This document shows positions 7,840 to 15,935 of a stretch of 64,000 bases of DNA, one piece after another. The notes under the pieces were generated by a model, which was not told the DNA's origin, did no database searches, and saw only the letters and a program-made list of their open reading frames with translations. Position 1 is the stretch's first letter. Every line of letters begins with the position of its first letter. The stretch lies in NCBI GenBank assembly GCA_050486285.1, contig JBJHCZ010000009.1, forward strand, positions 58,555 through 122,554, given 5' to 3'. This stretch comes from JAITWN01 sp050486285. GTDB taxonomy: Bacteria > Pseudomonadota > Gammaproteobacteria > SZUA-140. Made by a program: the position numbers and the translations under genes.

Positions 7840-10452
7840 ATGCACGCAATCGCGGGCGGCAGGTGGACAGCGCTGCTGCTCGGGGTCTATTTCCTCTCCG
7901 GCGTCACCGGCGTCGCCTACGAGGTACTGTGGGTCCGGATGCTGTCGGTGCAGTTCGGCGTCAGCAATTTCGGCGTCGTCGTCACGCTGGTCGCGTTCAT
8001 GGCCGGGCTTGGCGCCGGCGGCCTGCTTGGCGCATGGTGCGCCCGCCGTCTTTCGCATCCGCTGATCGTCTTCGCGCTGCTCGAGGCAGCGGTCGCCGTC
8101 TTTGCGCTGTCGATGCCGTCGGTGTTCGCCGCGGTCGACCGCGGGCTCGGCGCCGTCGCCATCGAGCTGCCGCTGAGCGCATGGTTCGCGCTGCAGGGCG
8201 TGACGTCGTTCCTGATCCTGTTCTTCCCCGCCCTGGCGCTCGGTGTCGGCTTTCCGCTGGTGCTGCGTTATTTCGAGAACACGCGCGTCACCATCGTGTC
8301 GGTGTACGGACTGAATACCCTCGGCGGCGCAACAGGCGCCTTGTTGCCGCTGTGGTTGCTGCCGGCGATCGGCTGGGCCGGGTCGATTCGCGTCGTCGCG
8401 ATCCTCGGCCTCGCGGTTGCGCTCGCGGCGATCGCAATCTCGCTGAGCGCGCGCCATCGCCATCAGGGCGCTGAAGGTGCCATCACAGGGGCGCGTCCGC
8501 CCTGGGGCGCGCTGCTGGTCTATGCCGGGATCGGCGCCGCCGCGCTGATGCTGCAGGTCGGCTGGACGCGGCTCTACGGCATGATCCTGTTGCGCACCGA
8601 ATACGTGCTGGCGCTGTTGCTCTGTATCTTCCTCATCGGAATCGGACTGGGCAGCCTGCTCGCCCGCCGCCTGCCGGAGCGGACGGCGCTGCGCTGGTTC
8701 CCGCTCGTCGCGGGCGCAACCGCGCTGATGAGCCTGGCCGGCGTGACGGTGCTCGCGGGCTGGATCGGCACCGCCGACTTTCATTCCTTCGGCGGTTCGC
8801 TCCTGGCGCAAGGCCTCGCGCTCGCCTTGCTGACCTTGCCGACGACGCTGGTGCTCGGGGCCTGGCTGCCGTTGTTGAGCCGCGCGCTCAGCGCCGGCGG
8901 CAATCTCACCGGCGCCTGGCTCTATGGCGCGAATGCGACCGGCGCCGCGCTTGGCGCGCTGGCTGCCGGTTTTCTGCTGGTGCCGTTGATCGGGACGGCG
9001 TCGACGATCTGCGCCGCGGCAGTGCTGTTGTTCGTGTTCGGCATGAGCTGGTCCGATTCGCGCCGTCACTGGCTGGCGCTGCCGCTGCTCTGCGCCGCCG
9101 CGTGGCCGCTCATGACGCTGCCCGAGGTCAATCGCCTGCTGCCCGGTCCGCATGCGGGCAGTCGCGATCTGATGGTCAGCGAGGACGCGCTGTCGATCAC
9201 GCATGTCGTCGAGCAGCCCGACGGCCAGCGCGTGCTGCTGTCCGACCTGCGCCGCATGGAGGCCTCGACCGAGCCCGCCGCGGTCGCGGCGCAGATGAAC
9301 ATGGCGCGACTGCCGCTGATCCTGCATCCGGCCCCCCGCGAAGTACTGTTCCTGGGCCTCGGCACCGGCATTACCGCGGCGGGCGCGCTGGTGCTGCCCG
9401 ATACCGGGATCACTGCTGTCGAACTCTCCGCAGGGGCGATAACCGCCGCCCGCGAATATTTCGGTCCGGTCAACGGTGGCCTCATCGAGCGGGCGCGCAT
9501 CGTTCGCGACGATGCGCGACGCCACCTGCGCGCGGACGGCCGGCGCTACGATGTCATCGTCGGCGACCTCTTTCATCCCGATCTGGTCGGGCGCAGCAAT
9601 CTGCTGTCAGTACAGCAGTTCGCGCGCGCGCGCGCGCGGCTCGCCGCGGACGGGATCTTCGTCCAGTGGCTGGCGCTGAACCAGTTCGACGCAGTCTCGC
9701 TCGAGATCGTGATGCGCAGCTTCGCCAGCGTATTTCCGGCGGCAAGCTGGTATATCGACGGATTCCGTATCGCGCTGGTCGGCGCGTCAGCGGAAACGGG
9801 GCCGGATATCGAGGCCGTCATCGAACGCATGGCGTGGATGGAGCCGTCGCTGCGCGAGGAACTGACCGGCGGCGAAGGCCTGTGGACCTGGTTGGGTCGC
9901 TACTGGGGTGAGATCCCGCGGACCGACGGTCCGGTGCAGGACGAGTGGGCGCCACGCATCGAGTTCAGCCTGCCGCAGGCGCGCTATGGCGGTGATTTCG
10001 ATCTCGGTCGACTCACGGCCCGCCTGCTGGACGAGCGCCCGTCGGTCGAATCTGCGGCCGTCCTGCTCGGCATCCCGCCGGAGGCGCTCGAGGCCTTCGA
10101 GGCGGCCTATATCGCGACCGAGTTTGCGACCCTGGCCTGGATCGCCACGCTCGAGGACCGGCCCTCAGAGGCGGTCAGGCTCATGCGCATGGCGCTCGAG
10201 GCGAATCCCGCCGATCGCTGGATCGGCTATGACATCGCCGACCGGATGTACGCGAGTCTCGGGCAGGGCACGGCCTTCGGACTCGACCGGCGCATGGCGC
10301 TGGAGAGGATACTGGCGATCCGTCCGGATCACGCGGAAGCGCTGCATGCGCTGTGGCGCCTGGAGGAGGAGGCGGGGAATCGGGAACGGGCAGAACGCTA
10401 TGAGAAGGCCTTGCGCGAGCTGTCACCCTTCGATCGGCGGAGCACGCGCTAG
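7840..10452 (+). CDS. Fused multi-span membrane/spermidine synthase-like protein
   Basis: 870 residues from the ATG at 7840. An upstream in-frame ATG at 7753 lies inside the previous gene and is rejected. The first ~450 residues form many membrane helices of the MFS-like spermidine synthase-associated type (LSGVTGVAYEVLWVRML near the N-terminus). A spermine/spermidine synthase-like methyltransferase-fold domain follows, with a nucleotide-binding loop (FLGLGTGITAAGAL) and VELSAGAI. The C-terminus (about residues 730-870) is helical and TPR-like. Fused proteins of this kind are widespread but poorly characterised, and true polyamine synthesis should not be assumed. It starts 16 bases after the oxidase string and is probably in the same transcript. 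Confidence 0.85.
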   Translation: MHAIAGGRWTALLLGVYFLSGVTGVAYEVLWVRMLSVQFGVSNFGVVVTLVAFMAGLGAGGLLGAWCARRLSHPLIVFALLEAAVAVFALSMPSVFAAVDRGLGAVAIELPLSAWFALQGVTSFLILFFPALALGVGFPLVLRYFENTRVTIVSVYGLNTLGGATGALLPLWLLPAIGWAGSIRVVAILGLAVALAAIAISLSARHRHQGAEGAITGARPPWGALLVYAGIGAAALMLQVGWTRLYGMILLRTEYVLALLLCIFLIGIGLGSLLARRLPERTALRWFPLVAGATALMSLAGVTVLAGWIGTADFHSFGGSLLAQGLALALLTLPTTLVLGAWLPLLSRALSAGGNLTGAWLYGANATGAALGALAAGFLLVPLIGTASTICAAAVLLFVFGMSWSDSRRHWLALPLLCAAAWPLMTLPEVNRLLPGPHAGSRDLMVSEDALSITHVVEQPDGQRVLLSDLRRMEASTEPAAVAAQMNMARLPLILHPAPREVLFLGLGTGITAAGALVLPDTGITAVELSAGAITAAREYFGPVNGGLIERARIVRDDARRHLRADGRRYDVIVGDLFHPDLVGRSNLLSVQQFARARARLAADGIFVQWLALNQFDAVSLEIVMRSFASVFPAASWYIDGFRIALVGASAETGPDIEAVIERMAWMEPSLREELTGGEGLWTWLGRYWGEIPRTDGPVQDEWAPRIEFSLPQARYGGDFDLGRLTARLLDERPSVESAAVLLGIPPEALEAFEAAYIATEFATLAWIATLEDRPSEAVRLMRMALEANPADRWIGYDIADRMYASLGQGTAFGLDRRMALERILAIRPDHAEALHALWRLEEEAGNRERAERYEKALRELSPFDRRSTR

Positions 10453-10460
10453 GCAGAGAT

Positions 10461-10487
10461 GACAAAGGGCCCGTACGGGCCCTTGTC
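10461..10487. terminator. Hairpin between convergent genes
   Basis: A near-perfect palindrome reads GACAA-AGGGCCCGTACGGGCCC-TTGTC and lies 9 bases after the stop of the spermidine-synthase-like gene and before the end of the small minus-strand gene at 10514. It has no long T run, so it may act as a bidirectional terminator or RNA-stabilising hairpin. Confidence 0.55.
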
Positions 10488-10513
10488 GGTAAATCCGGTC
10501 TTGCTGGAAAACC

Positions 10514-10642
10514 TTATTCGCCGCGCTCGCGGCGGCGCTTGAGGTCGGCGAGCGCCATGTTCGAAATCAGAACCGAGCCGACGATGATGATGCTGAACAC
10601 GAAAATCGGCACCAGTACATTAATCCCAAGTTCCTCGACCAT
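10514..10642 (-). CDS. 42-residue single-span membrane protein
   Basis: The minus-strand ATG at 10642 has an excellent ribosome binding sequence (GGAGGGG, about 6 bases upstream). The product begins MVEELGINVLVPIFVFSIII, continues with a hydrophobic segment to about residue 30, and ends in a basic tail (KRRRERGE). No family is recognised. It stands alone between the oxidase string and a short plus-strand peptide gene, and could be a stand-alone small subunit or regulator. The strong binding site and clean membrane-helix pattern are the reasons for calling it. Confidence 0.6.
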   Translation of the reverse strand: MVEELGINVLVPIFVFSIIIVGSVLISNMALADLKRRRERGE

Positions 10643-10652
10643 GCCGTCACCC

Positions 10653-10978
10653 CTCCGTATCTGACATGTTTATTGACCACCTGTGGCGCCCGCCAGGCGG
10701 GGCCGTCAAGCCCTGAATATAGCCAATCAGGCCCCAAATGGCAACAAGCCCGAGGCCTCCCCCGGTCGGGCAGGGCAGGGGCCGGGATCCCGACCGCGGC
10801 GCTCGGTTGTTTGTATTACCCTACTGTTTTGCTATAGTAAGAAGGCTTGGGAGAGGCCTGTCAGCGCGGTCCGCGACCGGTTCAGAGACCGGTTTAATAC
10901 GGAGATGGTTGACGAGTCCGGTCAACATCATCGCGCCGGAGGCCTTCATTCGTGGAAACAGACCGAGGGGGTGTTGCT
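10653..10978. other. Intergenic region with a possible promoter
   Basis: No gene is seen. A good -10 box (TATAGT) is at 10833-10838 on the plus strand, inside an AT-rich patch, with only poor -35 matches upstream. It could drive the 26-residue peptide gene at 10979 through a ~135-base leader. No riboswitch fold was recognised. Confidence 0.35.
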
Positions 10979-11059
10979 ATGAAACTGGGTGTCCTGATGC
11001 TGTTTTTCGGTATCGCGTTTACGATATTCGTTCTCCTGCCTATCACCACCATCGATTGA
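10979..11059 (+). CDS. 26-residue hydrophobic peptide
   Basis: A tiny open frame with a purine-rich binding site (GACCGAGGGGG, ending about 6 bases before the ATG). It encodes MKLGVLMLFFGIAFTIFVLL plus a six-residue polar tail, that is, one membrane helix. It could be a one-helix oxidase subunit like CcoM/CcoH or a small membrane regulator. The binding site and composition support it, but a chance frame cannot be excluded. Confidence 0.45.
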   Translation: MKLGVLMLFFGIAFTIFVLLPITTID

Positions 11060-11326
11060 CCGCCAGCGCGCTGCGCGCGCCGGTCGGACGTTTCCGCGAT
11101 TCCCGGCGGCGGGGCGCCGTCCCCGCCGCCGAGGATTCGTGTCGAGAGCAGCGGACCGGGTGCATATTGGCGAAGCTGACTATATACTAGCAGCCGTGCC
11201 GAGGGACCGCAGGCCACTAGAATCGGATCTGACAGAAATCCGGCGTGGACCCCCCCGCAACGCCGCGGCAACCGCCACCCTGAGTGACCCTTCCGTCGCC
11301 CGCCACCCGCGGCGACGGTACTGCGT
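11060..11326. other. Intergenic region
   Basis: GC-rich sequence without a supported gene. Short open frames crossing it have no binding site or recognisable product. I see no clear promoter for the gene at 11327, although TATACT occurs at about 11184-11189. Confidence 0.3.
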
Positions 11327-11851
11327 GTGAATACGTCAATGAATCCGAAATATCGTGACTTGCCCAAATTCATATTCGGTTCAGCCTTTTTCCTGCTGAT
11401 CGGTACCCTCCAGGGCGTGATCCAGGTGCTGCCGCCGGTCCGCGCCTGGCTGCTGGCGATCGGTACCCCGCATTCGGATCCGGGACGCATGATCGATCCG
11501 CTCGCCCATGCCCATATCAACCTGGTCGGCGGTCTGGTGCTGCTCGGCATGGCGACGACCTATTATCTGCTGCAGGAAATCTACGGCCGACCGGTGTGGT
11601 CCCGGCGGCTGGTCAATCATACCTTCTGGTGGACCGCGATCGGCGTCAGTCTGTTCTACACGACGCTGATCAGCTTCGGTGTCGTCGAAGGCTGGCTCCT
11701 GCTCAACAATCCCGAGGCCTTCGCCGGCGTCCATCGCTTCTATACGCCCTCCATCAGCATCGTCGCGACGATCATGGGCATGGGTTTCTGGATCTTCTTC
11801 TTCAACGTGCTGATGACCTGGCGGCGGTATTCGCGGGCCGATGGCGACTGA
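11327..11851 (+). CDS. Stand-alone protein resembling the C-terminal half of CcoN
   Basis: 174 residues from GTG at 11327 (an in-frame ATG at 11339 is the alternative), with about five membrane spans. It aligns by eye with the C-terminal half of the CcoN-like protein at 969-2378: GTLQGVIQ matches LNMQGGFQQ, and LAHAHINLVGG matches VAHAHLALLG. NHTFWW matches NFHYWF, and the final span also corresponds. The two heme-binding histidines (His61, His63) are kept, but the N-terminal half with the CuB ligands and catalytic Tyr is absent, so it cannot be a complete oxidase. It may bind heme as a sensor, an assembly factor or an electron-transfer subunit (inference). The next gene overlaps it by 11 bases. 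Confidence 0.8.
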   Translation: MNTSMNPKYRDLPKFIFGSAFFLLIGTLQGVIQVLPPVRAWLLAIGTPHSDPGRMIDPLAHAHINLVGGLVLLGMATTYYLLQEIYGRPVWSRRLVNHTFWWTAIGVSLFYTTLISFGVVEGWLLLNNPEAFAGVHRFYTPSISIVATIMGMGFWIFFFNVLMTWRRYSRADGD

Positions 11852-12410
11852 CTGCGGCTGTCCCGACGTCTACCCGGACTGGGACGACAGGGATATCGAT
11901 CTCGGCGGTACCCCGGCGGTGGCGATGCCGATGCCGATGATGATCCACATGCCACTCGCCTTCGACCTCTACGCCGGCAAGCAACAGCAGATCATCGAGA
12001 AGATGGGGCTGGAAGAGCCCTGGCCACGGCTGCTGCTGACGCGCACCGGGATGTTTCGCGGACGTCTGCTGCGCCTGCTGAAGCCGGGATCGACCTCGAT
12101 GTCACGCCACTTCACCGTGCTGCCGTTCCCGTTCGTCGTGCGCGGCAAGCTCCATCACGGCAATCTCAGCACCGGACACAAGGTCATCCGCGAGATGCAG
12201 ATGCGGCTGGTCGACGAGGGCTGTCGCCCCCGCGAGCTGTATATCGCTTACCTGAGCTGCCCGGCCTGCAGCGAACGCCGCAGCGAAAAGATCCTGTTCC
12301 TGCGCCGCTGGACTGAAAGCCGGATGTTGAACGACCGCCGTCGGTCAGGGCGCCGGTCAGGCCAGATCACTCCGGAGACCAGCGCAACGATACGCTCGCC
12401 GGCAGGCTGA
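11841..12410 (+). CDS. Cytosolic protein of unknown function coupled to the CcoN-half protein
   Basis: 189 residues with no clear membrane span. Features are an acidic N-terminus (CGCPDVYPDWDDRDIDLGG), a Met-rich patch (MPMPMMIHMP), and a CPAC motif near residue 144. A basic, low-complexity tail follows the FLRRWTESRM segment. The start overlaps the CcoN-half gene by 11 bases, so the two are probably translated together. The cysteine pairs and Met patch could suit metal binding, but I recognise no family and give no function. The last ~30 residues look less constrained. Confidence 0.65.
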   Translation: MATDCGCPDVYPDWDDRDIDLGGTPAVAMPMPMMIHMPLAFDLYAGKQQQIIEKMGLEEPWPRLLLTRTGMFRGRLLRLLKPGSTSMSRHFTVLPFPFVVRGKLHHGNLSTGHKVIREMQMRLVDEGCRPRELYIAYLSCPACSERRSEKILFLRRWTESRMLNDRRRSGRRSGQITPETSATIRSPAG

Positions 12411-12423
12411 GGAACGGCCGGGA

Positions 12424-12837
12424 TCAGATTTCTGTCTGGGCGAGGGGAAACTGCAGAGTCCGCTCGCGGTCATCGTAGCGGATGCGGACATTGAGGACAT
12501 TGTTGACCGGATCGGTGACCGCGAGCGCACGCCGGTAGACGCCCATGTGCCCGTCCTGTATCGCCTGCTGCCACACGCCGGTATCGTCGATGCTGATGAA
12601 GACCAGCAGGTTGTGGGCAGGACGTCGCGGCTCGCGGCTCGCGATGATCAGAAACTCGATCATGCCTTCCTCTACCCGCGCCGGCCGGGTCTCGACCTCG
12701 ATGATGACATCCTCGAACATCTGCGGCGGATAGGGCGCGAGACCGCTGCCGCCGCAGCCGTAAAGCAGCAGCGCCACCAGCGCGGCCAGCGCGAAATTTG
12801 CAGGGCGTACAGCTGCCGTCCGCGCCCGGGACGTCAT
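12424..12837 (-). CDS. Lipoprotein downstream of ccoG, possible FixH/CcoH analogue
   Basis: 137 residues from the ATG at 12837; the longer frame reaching 12996 runs through the previous gene and is rejected. A lipoprotein signal ends in LLLYGC, so the mature protein should start at that Cys. The rest is a beta-rich domain (VIIEVETRPARVEEGMIEFL, then GVWQQAIQDGHMGVYRRAL and a closing beta segment). Third gene of the ccoG unit, 14 bases after the preceding gene. In standard clusters ccoG is followed by ccoH (fixH), and the GxYRxxL pattern recalls FixH, but the anchor type differs, so this is only a possibility. Confidence 0.7.
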   Translation of the reverse strand: MTSRARTAAVRPANFALAALVALLLYGCGGSGLAPYPPQMFEDVIIEVETRPARVEEGMIEFLIIASREPRRPAHNLLVFISIDDTGVWQQAIQDGHMGVYRRALAVTDPVNNVLNVRIRYDDRERTLQFPLAQTEI

Positions 12838-12851
12838 TGCGAACGTGCCGT

Positions 12852-13295
12852 TCAACGGCCGTCCTTTCCCGCCTGACGCTGTTGCGCCTCGAGTTTGCGC
12901 TTCTTGCGGACATGGCGGTAGTCGACCATGTAATAGATCACCGCGCTCATCGCGACGACCCAGCCGATGCCGGCCGGAATCCCCCAGTCGAACCATGAAC
13001 GCTCGAAGCCCGGCCGCACGCCCCAGAACGGGAAGGTCAGGCCGGTCGCAACGACGATCAGCACGAAAAACAGACCGAAGAACCAGTACGGGATGCTGTG
13101 ATCGGATTCCTCGGGGGCCTTTTCGACCATCTCCCAGTCCTCGAGCCCGCGTTTGGTGATGCGGTCGCGCTCGCTCTTGTAACCGAGGTGGTCGTCGGGG
13201 GTCTCGCCCCAGCCGACCTCGTCGACCGGCGTGACGGACTTGACCGGCTTGCGGGGATCCTCAGGGGCGGATTTGTCGTCGGCAATCTGTGTCAT
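12852..13295 (-). CDS. Two-span membrane protein between ccoG and a lipoprotein gene
   Basis: 147 residues from the ATG at 13295, which is 5 bases after the ccoG stop. A charged N-terminus (about 65 residues) is followed by a first span beginning SIPYWFFGLFFVLIVV, the motif FPFWGVRPG, a second span (about residues 106-126) and a basic tail. The first span and motif resemble the 219-residue protein at 3446-4105, suggesting a shared family, and loosely the CcoP N-terminal helix. Probably an oxidase accessory protein made together with CcoG. No enzymatic motif is visible. Confidence 0.78.
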   Translation of the reverse strand: MTQIADDKSAPEDPRKPVKSVTPVDEVGWGETPDDHLGYKSERDRITKRGLEDWEMVEKAPEESDHSIPYWFFGLFFVLIVVATGLTFPFWGVRPGFERSWFDWGIPAGIGWVVAMSAVIYYMVDYRHVRKKRKLEAQQRQAGKDGR

Positions 13296-13300
13296 GACGG

Positions 13301-14608
13301 TCAATTGTGGACGTAGTGCTGCAGGCGGTAACTGCCCTTCCAGCCGCTGGCCGATTCGGCGGTCACGAGGATAGAGTGGAGACCGACCTCGAGGGCGTCG
13401 TTGATGCGCAGATTGATATTCTCCCGCGTTGCGCCGGAGAAGGCAACCTCGGTGCGCTCGATCTCGTACATTTCCGGCGGCAGCCCGGAGACCGCGACGC
13501 TGACCTCCTCCGGCCCGAATTTCTTGTGCGCGATATGGATGCGGTAGTCCTGGATGCGGTCGCCATGATGGACGTCGGCGCGATAGACGGACATGTGTAC
13601 CGTCTCGTAGCTGACGATGCCCCAGGTGAACATGCTGAGGCCGAGCAGGAAGACCGGAAACACCCAGCTCGCCCGCCGGAACAGGCCGGTCAGCGCGACG
13701 CGGTTGTGAATCTCCTCCTTGTCCGCGCGCTTGCCGAAGCGGAAGCTCAGCAGGCCGCCGGTTTCCTTGTGCTTCGGCAGGTTGTTGCAGGCGGTGACGC
13801 ATTCGCCGCAGTTGATGCAGCTGTCATAGGTCAGCGTGTCGCGCGGGTTGATGTCGACCGGGCACACGGTCTCGCAGTAGCTGCACTTGACGCAATCGGC
13901 GCTGCGGCTCCTGTCGTAGGCGATATGCAGGGTGTCTCGCGTCTTGAACAGGTACTGCCAGATCCGGTAGATGCACATGTAGCGGCAGACGTAATGGCGC
14001 ATCACCGAGATATTGACGAAGGCGAGGAAGGAAAACACGAAATAGATCCAGTACAGAGACGCATTGAAGCGCGGGTCCGGCTGCAGCGTCACGAAGGACC
14101 AGATCGCGCCGGCAGGCAGGAAGTACAACAGCGGTATCACCGCGACCAGCATCGACATGCCGACCAGCTTCAGGATCAGCAGGATCCAGTTCCCGATCTT
14201 GTTCTTGCCCGAGGAGACCCGCGCGCCGCCGGCATCGTCGCCCCAGCTGATGATCGCGCGCTTGCCGAGCAGCTTCGTCGTGACCTTGTTCGCCCAGGTC
14301 GAGGAGGTGTTCTGCGGGCAGGCCCAGCCGCAGAATACCGCGCCCAGCGACGAATACGCGATGATCAGCAGGCAGGCGATCGTCAGCCAGAATCCGAACA
14401 CGATGAAGAAGTCGCCGAACCAGACCTGGTAGTTCAGGATCACGAAGCCCGACGACAGGTCGATGCGGAAGATGCCGAGCAGCGGGATCAGGATCAGCGC
14501 CGCGATCATCCCGGACCGGGTCGCGTAGCGCAGGCGCTCGAGCTTCGGCGGCGGGCGGTTGCCGGCGACGATCGGTATGCCCTTGAATGTGGTGTCTTCG
14601 CTGCTCAT
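13301..14608 (-). CDS. ccoG: Cytochrome c oxidase accessory protein CcoG (RdxA/FixG)
   Basis: 435 residues from the ATG at 14608. An N-terminal membrane region has the FixG-type CGWACPQN motif. Further spans follow, then a ferredoxin-like domain with two 4Fe-4S clusters (CVKCSYCETVCPVDINPR and CINCGECVTAC), and a C-terminal periplasmic beta domain typical of FixG. CcoG reduces Cu(II) for insertion into cbb3-type oxidases. Its presence supports the cbb3-like nature of the oxidase at 969-4263. It heads a three-gene unit on the minus strand. The copper P-type ATPase CcoI, usual in such clusters, is not in the window. Confidence 0.93.
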   Translation of the reverse strand: MSSEDTTFKGIPIVAGNRPPPKLERLRYATRSGMIAALILIPLLGIFRIDLSSGFVILNYQVWFGDFFIVFGFWLTIACLLIIAYSSLGAVFCGWACPQNTSSTWANKVTTKLLGKRAIISWGDDAGGARVSSGKNKIGNWILLILKLVGMSMLVAVIPLLYFLPAGAIWSFVTLQPDPRFNASLYWIYFVFSFLAFVNISVMRHYVCRYMCIYRIWQYLFKTRDTLHIAYDRSRSADCVKCSYCETVCPVDINPRDTLTYDSCINCGECVTACNNLPKHKETGGLLSFRFGKRADKEEIHNRVALTGLFRRASWVFPVFLLGLSMFTWGIVSYETVHMSVYRADVHHGDRIQDYRIHIAHKKFGPEEVSVAVSGLPPEMYEIERTEVAFSGATRENINLRINDALEVGLHSILVTAESASGWKGSYRLQHYVHN

Positions 14609-14747
14609 TAGGATTACCGAACCGGGGCCAAGACGTTGCCGGCGACGCGACATCGTCCGCGGCTATCGATTATACTGCATGGCGCAGGGGCATGACACGA
14701 TTCATGGCTGCCCCGACGGCAAGCGGAATCCCCCGGATATCAGACAG

Positions 14748-15146
14748 ATGAGACAAAACAGCCGAAAATTCCCCGGATTCCTCCTGATCGCGGTCCTGGC
14801 CGTCGCCGGCTGCAGTCAGGCCCCCATGGGGCCGGGGCCGCAGGAGATCGGCGAGCTGTATTACCAGGCGATCAAGGCCGGGGATTTCGAGCGCGCCGCC
14901 GAACTCTACGCCCGGAACGTGCCCCGCTCGATGGTCGTCGACGATCTGGAAGCCACCCGAGAGCGTCTCGGTGATCTCGAGAGCTACCGGATGACCGACC
15001 TGGTCAGCTATACGGCGAGCGGCGGCATGCGTTACACGCTGCGGTTCATGACCCGTTATTCGAGAGGCCATTCGACCGAGGGCCTGATGCTGTTCCAGTC
15101 CTCGGCGGACAACCTCGTGCGCATAGAACAGCACACGCTGCAATAG
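14748..15146 (+). CDS. Small lipoprotein, DUF4878/lumazine-binding-like
   Basis: 132 residues from the ATG at 14748 (MRQNSRKFPG). A lipoprotein signal ends at LAVAGC. The domain that follows (GELYYQAIKAGDFERAAELY ... YTLRFMTRYSRG ... LVRIEQHTLQ) has the helix-then-sheet plan of the NTF2-like DUF4878 group of periplasmic lipoproteins. This family is assigned from pattern only. It is divergent from ccoG and convergent with the VWA gene, and no partner is obvious. Confidence 0.75.
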   Translation: MRQNSRKFPGFLLIAVLAVAGCSQAPMGPGPQEIGELYYQAIKAGDFERAAELYARNVPRSMVVDDLEATRERLGDLESYRMTDLVSYTASGGMRYTLRFMTRYSRGHSTEGLMLFQSSADNLVRIEQHTLQ

Positions 15147-15155
15147 CAACCCCCG

Positions 15156-15923
15156 CTATTTGAAATCCAGATGCAGCATCTTGCCGCCGGTCTTGTCGGC
15201 GAGCGTGCCGTATTCGACCAGCGTATTCGGATCGGAGCGCCCGAGCGGCAGCGTGAAGACCGGACTCGGGATATCGCTGTAGACTATCGTGTCGTCGGAC
15301 GGTTCGTCGCCGATCAGCAGGTAGGCGCCGGGCGGCGGCGCGGTGCGCGCGGCGTGCCGGAAGGCATGACCGATCGTTTCGAGATGTCCGGCGAACGGCG
15401 CCTCCGACATCAGGAAATCGAACATGTCGCCCATATGGCCGTTATAGGTGACCGCGCGGTTGTTGGCGAACCAGGTCAGCGCATTGAGTTCCTTGCCCGA
15501 GCGGGCGACGATCAGCCTGAGCACCGGCACGATGAAGGTCGAGGCGCCGTGCATCGACCCGGTCGCGTCGACGATCATGTGCAGGTCCCGACCGGGAAGA
15601 TCCTGCAGCCCCTTGACGAACATGTCGAAGTCGCGGCGACCGGTATTGGCCATCTTGAGCACTGAATTCAGCATTTCCTCGCTGTCGGTGATCAGCGCCC
15701 GCGTCATCTGCTCCTTGACCCGATCTTCGGTCGCCTGCGCGGCCTCGAGCTCCTTCTGCAATTGCTCGATCTGCTCGCGCAGTTTCGGCAGCTCGTTCTG
15801 TTCGGCGAAACGCGATGACACCAGCACGACAACCAGCAGGAATACGAAGGTCGCCAGCATCAGGAAGGCGACGTCGGAGAATATCTCGTGGATATTGAGC
15901 GGCGCTGATCGGCGTTTGGCCAT
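15156..15923 (-). CDS. ExbD/MotB-like transmembrane protein with a von Willebrand A domain
   Basis: 255 residues. A short basic N-terminus precedes one span (about residues 15-36) that begins FSDVAFLMLATFVFLL. Asp17 sits where ExbD, TolR and MotB have their proton-carrying Asp. A coiled coil (about 42-75) leads to a periplasmic von Willebrand A domain (about 112-255) with an intact metal site of the D-x-T-x-S type (DATGSM, Asp119/Thr121/Ser123). It follows the TolQ/MotA-type gene by 12 bases, so the pair should form an ion-driven inner-membrane complex whose output domain is VWA rather than peptidoglycan-binding. The biological job is unknown. Confidence 0.85.
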   Translation of the reverse strand: MAKRRSAPLNIHEIFSDVAFLMLATFVFLLVVVLVSSRFAEQNELPKLREQIEQLQKELEAAQATEDRVKEQMTRALITDSEEMLNSVLKMANTGRRDFDMFVKGLQDLPGRDLHMIVDATGSMHGASTFIVPVLRLIVARSGKELNALTWFANNRAVTYNGHMGDMFDFLMSEAPFAGHLETIGHAFRHAARTAPPPGAYLLIGDEPSDDTIVYSDIPSPVFTLPLGRSDPNTLVEYGTLADKTGGKMLHLDFK

Positions 15924-15935
15924 TTCGTCAGCGCA

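Noticed and set aside
7792..9576. 594-codon minus-strand frame opposite the spermidine synthase-like gene
   Set aside because: Arg/Gln/Gly-rich shadow frame with no recognisable motif.
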